Shown piece after piece: positions 8,376 through 11,500 of a stretch of 11,500 nt of DNA (position 1 is the first letter of the stretch; every line of letters begins with the position of its first letter). The stretch covers positions 1 to 11,500 of the forward strand of contig DOCS01000089.1 in NCBI GenBank assembly GCA_003503355.1, written 5' to 3'. The stretch is from Opitutia bacterium (lineage in GTDB: Bacteria; Verrucomicrobiota; Verrucomicrobiia; Opitutales; Coraliomargaritaceae). The notes under the pieces were generated by a model. It was not told the DNA's origin and ran no database searches. It was given only the letters and a program-made list of their open reading frames with translations. Both the position numbers and the translations under genes were made by a program.

Positions 8376-8771
8376 CTAGCTAGCAAAGGGCACGGTCTTC
8401 GGACCGTCATAGCCGTCCTCTGCCGCTTCCACCACCACGTTGGAGCGAATACCGCCGCGCCCGCGCCAGATCGTCTCGAGACGCGCCCAGCGTGGCTTGG
8501 TCACCTCAAACAAATCTTCAAAAATCTTGTTGGTCGCGGCTTCAAAGAAAATACCCTTGTTCCTAAAGTCGTGCAGATAGAGCTTCATCGCCTTTAACTC
8601 GATGCAAATTTCGTTAGGCACATAACTGAAAACCACTGTCGCATAGTCCGGGTGGCCAGTCATCGGGCAAGTGGAAGTAAACTCCTCCTGAATATGCTGG
8701 ATGGTGTAGTTGCGCGCTTGATTCGGATTTGGGAAAGTCTCGATGTCCATGCGCGCGACACTGTGCACCAT
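8376..8771 (-). CDS. queF: NADPH-dependent 7-cyano-7-deazaguanine reductase (preQ1 synthase)
   Basis: It reduces preQ0 to preQ1 with NADPH, in the pathway to the tRNA wobble base queuosine. It is the short unimodular type (T-fold), with ETFPNPNQARNYTI, then EFTSTCPMTGHPDYATVVFSYVP. The Cys in that segment forms the thioimide with substrate and the nearby Asp is the proton donor. Next come ELKAMKLYLHDFRNKGIFFE, the QueF signature containing the NADPH-binding motif, and RGGI. The start is unclear. ATG 8771 gives MVHSVARMDIETFP (131 aa). A TTG at 8786 extends it by 5 residues and has GTGAAGG directly in front, though too close. ATG 8750 would be shorter. An in-frame stop lies two codons above the TTG. 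No other que genes are in the window. Confidence 0.95.
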   Translation of the reverse strand: MVHSVARMDIETFPNPNQARNYTIQHIQEEFTSTCPMTGHPDYATVVFSYVPNEICIELKAMKLYLHDFRNKGIFFEAATNKIFEDLFEVTKPRWARLETIWRGRGGIRSNVVVEAAEDGYDGPKTVPFAS

Positions 8772-8901
8772 CTGCTGAAAATTCAACCTTCACTTTAAGC
8801 GATCACTCCGAAGAATCGCGCGTTGTTGCCATACAGACTTTGAGGTGCACAAACTTGTCCCACACATCGCCCTGCGATTCACACAAAATTTGATACGTTC
8901 C

Positions 8902-10083
8902 ATGACCACGAACCAAACCAGTTTATTTGGAATTTTCCTCATTTACCTTCGCCTCGGCTGCCTATCCTTCGGTGGACCGGCTGCGCACATGGGCTTTTTC
9001 AAGGAAGCATTTGTCAACCGACGCCAATGGTTGAGCGAAGCACACTACGCGGAGCTCCTTGCGCTCTGCCAATTTGTCCCAGGGCCCTCGAGCAGCCAGT
9101 TGGGCTTTGCCATCGGTTGGCACCGCGGCGGACTGCTTGGTGCCTGCGTGGCATGGCTCGGGTTCACGCTGCCATCCGCATTACTGATGATCGCGTTCGC
9201 CTACGGACTCACGGCGATCGGCGATGGCTCCAGCCCATTGATCCACGGGTTGCTGATTGCCGCTGTCGCAGTGGTCGCAAAGGCAGTGCTCGACCTCGGC
9301 AAAAAGCTCTGCCCGGACGGGCCACGCATCTTAATCGCCCTAGTCAGCGCCGCACTAGTCATGCTGATCGCCAATGCATACATGCAGATCGGCGTCATTT
9401 TACTTGGCATGGGAATCGGCAACGCGCTGTTTCGAAATTCGATTCAAGACAAGCCGGCCTTGCACGGCAGCGAGCATCTAGCCAGCCGTCGCACCATGCT
9501 GCTCGCACTCAGCGGCTTCGGCATGCTGCTCCTCTTGTCACTGCTCACGCCACCCGACGCACCTGGAGCTCTGTTTGCGATGCACTATCGCGCCGGCGCC
9601 ATGGTCTTTGGCGGTGGCCATGTGGTCCTGCCGCTGTTGCATGACAGCGTGGTACCGAGCGGCCTGCTGTCGGAGAGTCATTTCCTCGCTGGCTACAGCG
9701 GCGCGCAAGCACTGCCCGGTCCGCTATTCACCTTGTCCGCCTTTTTAGGTACGGCCAGCCAGACAACGACGCCCCAATGGATCGGAGGCATCGGCGCTCT
9801 GCTCGCCATCTTTCTGCCCGGCATGTTGCTGCTGATCGGGCTGCTGCCGTTGTGGAATCAATTCCGCAACCAAACATGGGCGCAAGCGGGGCTCACCGGC
9901 GCCAATGCAGCCGTCGTCGGCCTGCTCCTCGCGGCATTCATTCACCCCGTCTGGTCGCACGGCATTCAACGCTGGCCAGACATCCTTCTAGCAATCGTCG
10001 CCTTGCTCGCCCTGACCCGCTTCAAAACACCCGTCTGGCTGGTGGTCCTCAGTTGTGGCGCCTGCGGCTTCCTAATGGCCTAG
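8902..10083 (+). CDS. chrA: Chromate transporter (CHR family, long two-domain form)
   Basis: A membrane protein of the chromate ion transporter family; homologues expel chromate, but many genomic members have unknown substrates. Two CHR halves are visible. The first has FGGPAAHMGFF (23-33), WLSEAHYAELLALCQFVPGPSSSQLGFAIGWHRGG with PGP at 60-62, and GFTLPSALLM. The second has FGGGHVVLPLLH (236-247) and SGAQALPGPLFTLSAFLG with PGP at 272-274. About ten hydrophobic segments are apparent, and 393 residues fits the long form. I chose ATG 8902 (MTTNQTSLFGIFLIYLRLG) because family members begin just before this first helix. The frame stays open to a GTG at 8845, which would add 19 non-family residues. 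No chrB or regulator is adjacent. It is divergent from queF and the RNase H gene starts 12 nt after it. Confidence 0.93.
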   Translation: MTTNQTSLFGIFLIYLRLGCLSFGGPAAHMGFFKEAFVNRRQWLSEAHYAELLALCQFVPGPSSSQLGFAIGWHRGGLLGACVAWLGFTLPSALLMIAFAYGLTAIGDGSSPLIHGLLIAAVAVVAKAVLDLGKKLCPDGPRILIALVSAALVMLIANAYMQIGVILLGMGIGNALFRNSIQDKPALHGSEHLASRRTMLLALSGFGMLLLLSLLTPPDAPGALFAMHYRAGAMVFGGGHVVLPLLHDSVVPSGLLSESHFLAGYSGAQALPGPLFTLSAFLGTASQTTTPQWIGGIGALLAIFLPGMLLLIGLLPLWNQFRNQTWAQAGLTGANAAVVGLLLAAFIHPVWSHGIQRWPDILLAIVALLALTRFKTPVWLVVLSCGACGFLMA

Positions 10084-10095
10084 GCACGTATCCTC

Positions 10096-10575
10096 ATGAG
10101 TCACCGTTTAATCTTCACCGATGGCAGCGTACACACGCAGTCAGGGATTGGATACGGCGCCGCCCTTGCGCTCTCGGAGCATGAGTTGGCATACGCCCCT
10201 GCGACTCTCAAACCCCGGGTTGTTGTGCGCAAATTCACCGACACCTCTTCTACTAAAATGGAATTGCAGACCCTCCTGTGGGCACTGTCCGACCTCCCGA
10301 CATCCGACGCTGCAGTGATCGTTTACACGGATTCTCAAAACATCATCAGCCTACCTGGCCGACGGTCCCGCTTTGAAGCACATGACTACCACTCGCAAAA
10401 AGGGCTGCCCCTGCGGAATGCAGAGCTGTATCAGGCCTTTTTCCGTCTATACGACCGACTGAATGTTCAATTAGTAAAAGTCAAAGGCCACAAAGCGGCT
10501 AAGCAGAAGGATCCAATCGACCGGATATTTACACTGGTGGATCGGGCATCCAGAAATGCGCACCGGCACACATAA
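10096..10575 (+). CDS. RNase HI-like ribonuclease H
   Basis: It probably cleaves the RNA strand of RNA-DNA hybrids. The 159-residue protein has the RNase H fold motifs in order: D9 in IFTDGS, E56 in STKMELQTLLWAL, D79 in VYTDSQNI, and D149 in TLVDRASRNA. Together these give the D-E-D-D metal-binding set. VKGH (129-132) is the usual segment before the last Asp. Compared with E. coli RnhA there is an unusual stretch at about 86-115, SLPGRRSRFEAHDYHSQKGLPLRNAELYQAFF, with many basic residues. Such a branch also exists, from memory, in other bacteria. It lies 12 nt after chrA, is likely co-transcribed with it, and is followed by a terminator. No Shine-Dalgarno precedes the ATG (leader CGTATCCTC). 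I leave the symbol empty because it may not be the only RNase HI. Confidence 0.85.
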   Translation: MSHRLIFTDGSVHTQSGIGYGAALALSEHELAYAPATLKPRVVVRKFTDTSSTKMELQTLLWALSDLPTSDAAVIVYTDSQNIISLPGRRSRFEAHDYHSQKGLPLRNAELYQAFFRLYDRLNVQLVKVKGHKAAKQKDPIDRIFTLVDRASRNAHRHT

Positions 10576-10753
10576 CTTCGGGCACAGCAAACTAACTCAT
10601 GCCTAACAGACTGGCACGCAACGCCGCCCACTGCGCTCCCCCTGAATCTGAAAACAGCCTTTTAAGTGAGGGCAAACAGCCCAGCACCCCCAACAAAAAG
10701 GCTGCTTCCACAAACGGAAGCAGCCTTTTGAAAGTCAACCGACCCAAAGCGTA
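10576..10753. other. Convergent intergenic region between the RNase H gene and ftsH
   Basis: This 178-bp stretch shows no coding sequence. It contains the bidirectional terminator and, before it, a repeated CAGCCTTTT element. Otherwise nothing is recognised. Confidence 0.6.
10696..10729. terminator. Strong bidirectional intrinsic terminator between the RNase H gene and ftsH
   Basis: A 14-bp perfect stem, AAAAGGCTGCTTCC (10696-10709) with GGAAGCAGCCTTTT (10716-10729), has a 6-nt loop. On the minus strand it is followed by five T, ending ftsH 25 nt after its stop. On the plus strand four T follow, ending the chrA-RNase H unit. A half-copy, CAGCCTTTT, lies upstream at 10655-10663. Confidence 0.9.

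Positions 10754-11500
<747 letters not shown>

Noticed and set aside
8772..8901. preQ1 riboswitch before queF
   Set aside because: The leader lacks the compact class I pattern (stem, C-rich loop and A-rich tail) that I know; only a small hairpin is present.
8845..8901. GTG start extending chrA by 19 residues
   Set aside because: The extra residues do not resemble the family N-terminus, which begins just before the first helix after ATG 8902; no Shine-Dalgarno favours the GTG.
9027..9644. Long plus-strand open frame inside chrA (205 codons)
   Set aside because: Arginine- and histidine-rich product without recognisable motifs, in another frame of a clear transporter gene: a frame shadow.

Overview
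The window looks like an ordinary chromosomal segment from a moderately GC-rich bacterium. The best guess is a marine Verrucomicrobiota of the Opitutales/Puniceicoccales type. That placement rests on general protein character: a Bacteroidota/Verrucomicrobiota-like SdhC-SdhA pair, a DUF5069 protein, and many start codons without a Shine-Dalgarno. It is inference and was not tested by a search. No mobile element, tRNA, rRNA or CRISPR array is visible.

Layout: the left end carries, on the minus strand, sdhC followed by the first 269 codons of sdhA, which runs off the window. A 352-bp intergenic region with a perfect 19-bp palindrome separates these from a plus-strand run. That run is pyrG (CTP synthase), a small lipoprotein with a possible Cys-His-Asp triad, and a DUF5069 protein, ended by a strong intrinsic terminator. 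The start codon of trpC lies only a few bases behind that terminator. trpC is followed closely by rsmA/ksgA (16S rRNA dimethyltransferase), a dicarboxylate/amino acid:cation symporter and a RidA-family protein. queF (queuosine biosynthesis) is on the minus strand, convergent with ridA and divergent from chrA (two-domain chromate-type transporter). chrA is followed by an RNase HI-like protein. A bidirectional terminator separates that from the C-terminal third of ftsH, which enters from the right on the minus strand.

Functionally the genes are mostly housekeeping: respiration (SdhCA), nucleotide and tryptophan synthesis, rRNA and tRNA modification, transport and membrane proteolysis. I see no convincing defence, mobile or biosynthetic system. 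The points most worth a second look are the terminator abutting the trpC start, the candidate catalytic triad in the unnamed lipoprotein, the palindrome in front of sdhC, the scarcity of Shine-Dalgarno sequences, and an alternative pairing partner near the terminator between the RNase H gene and ftsH.
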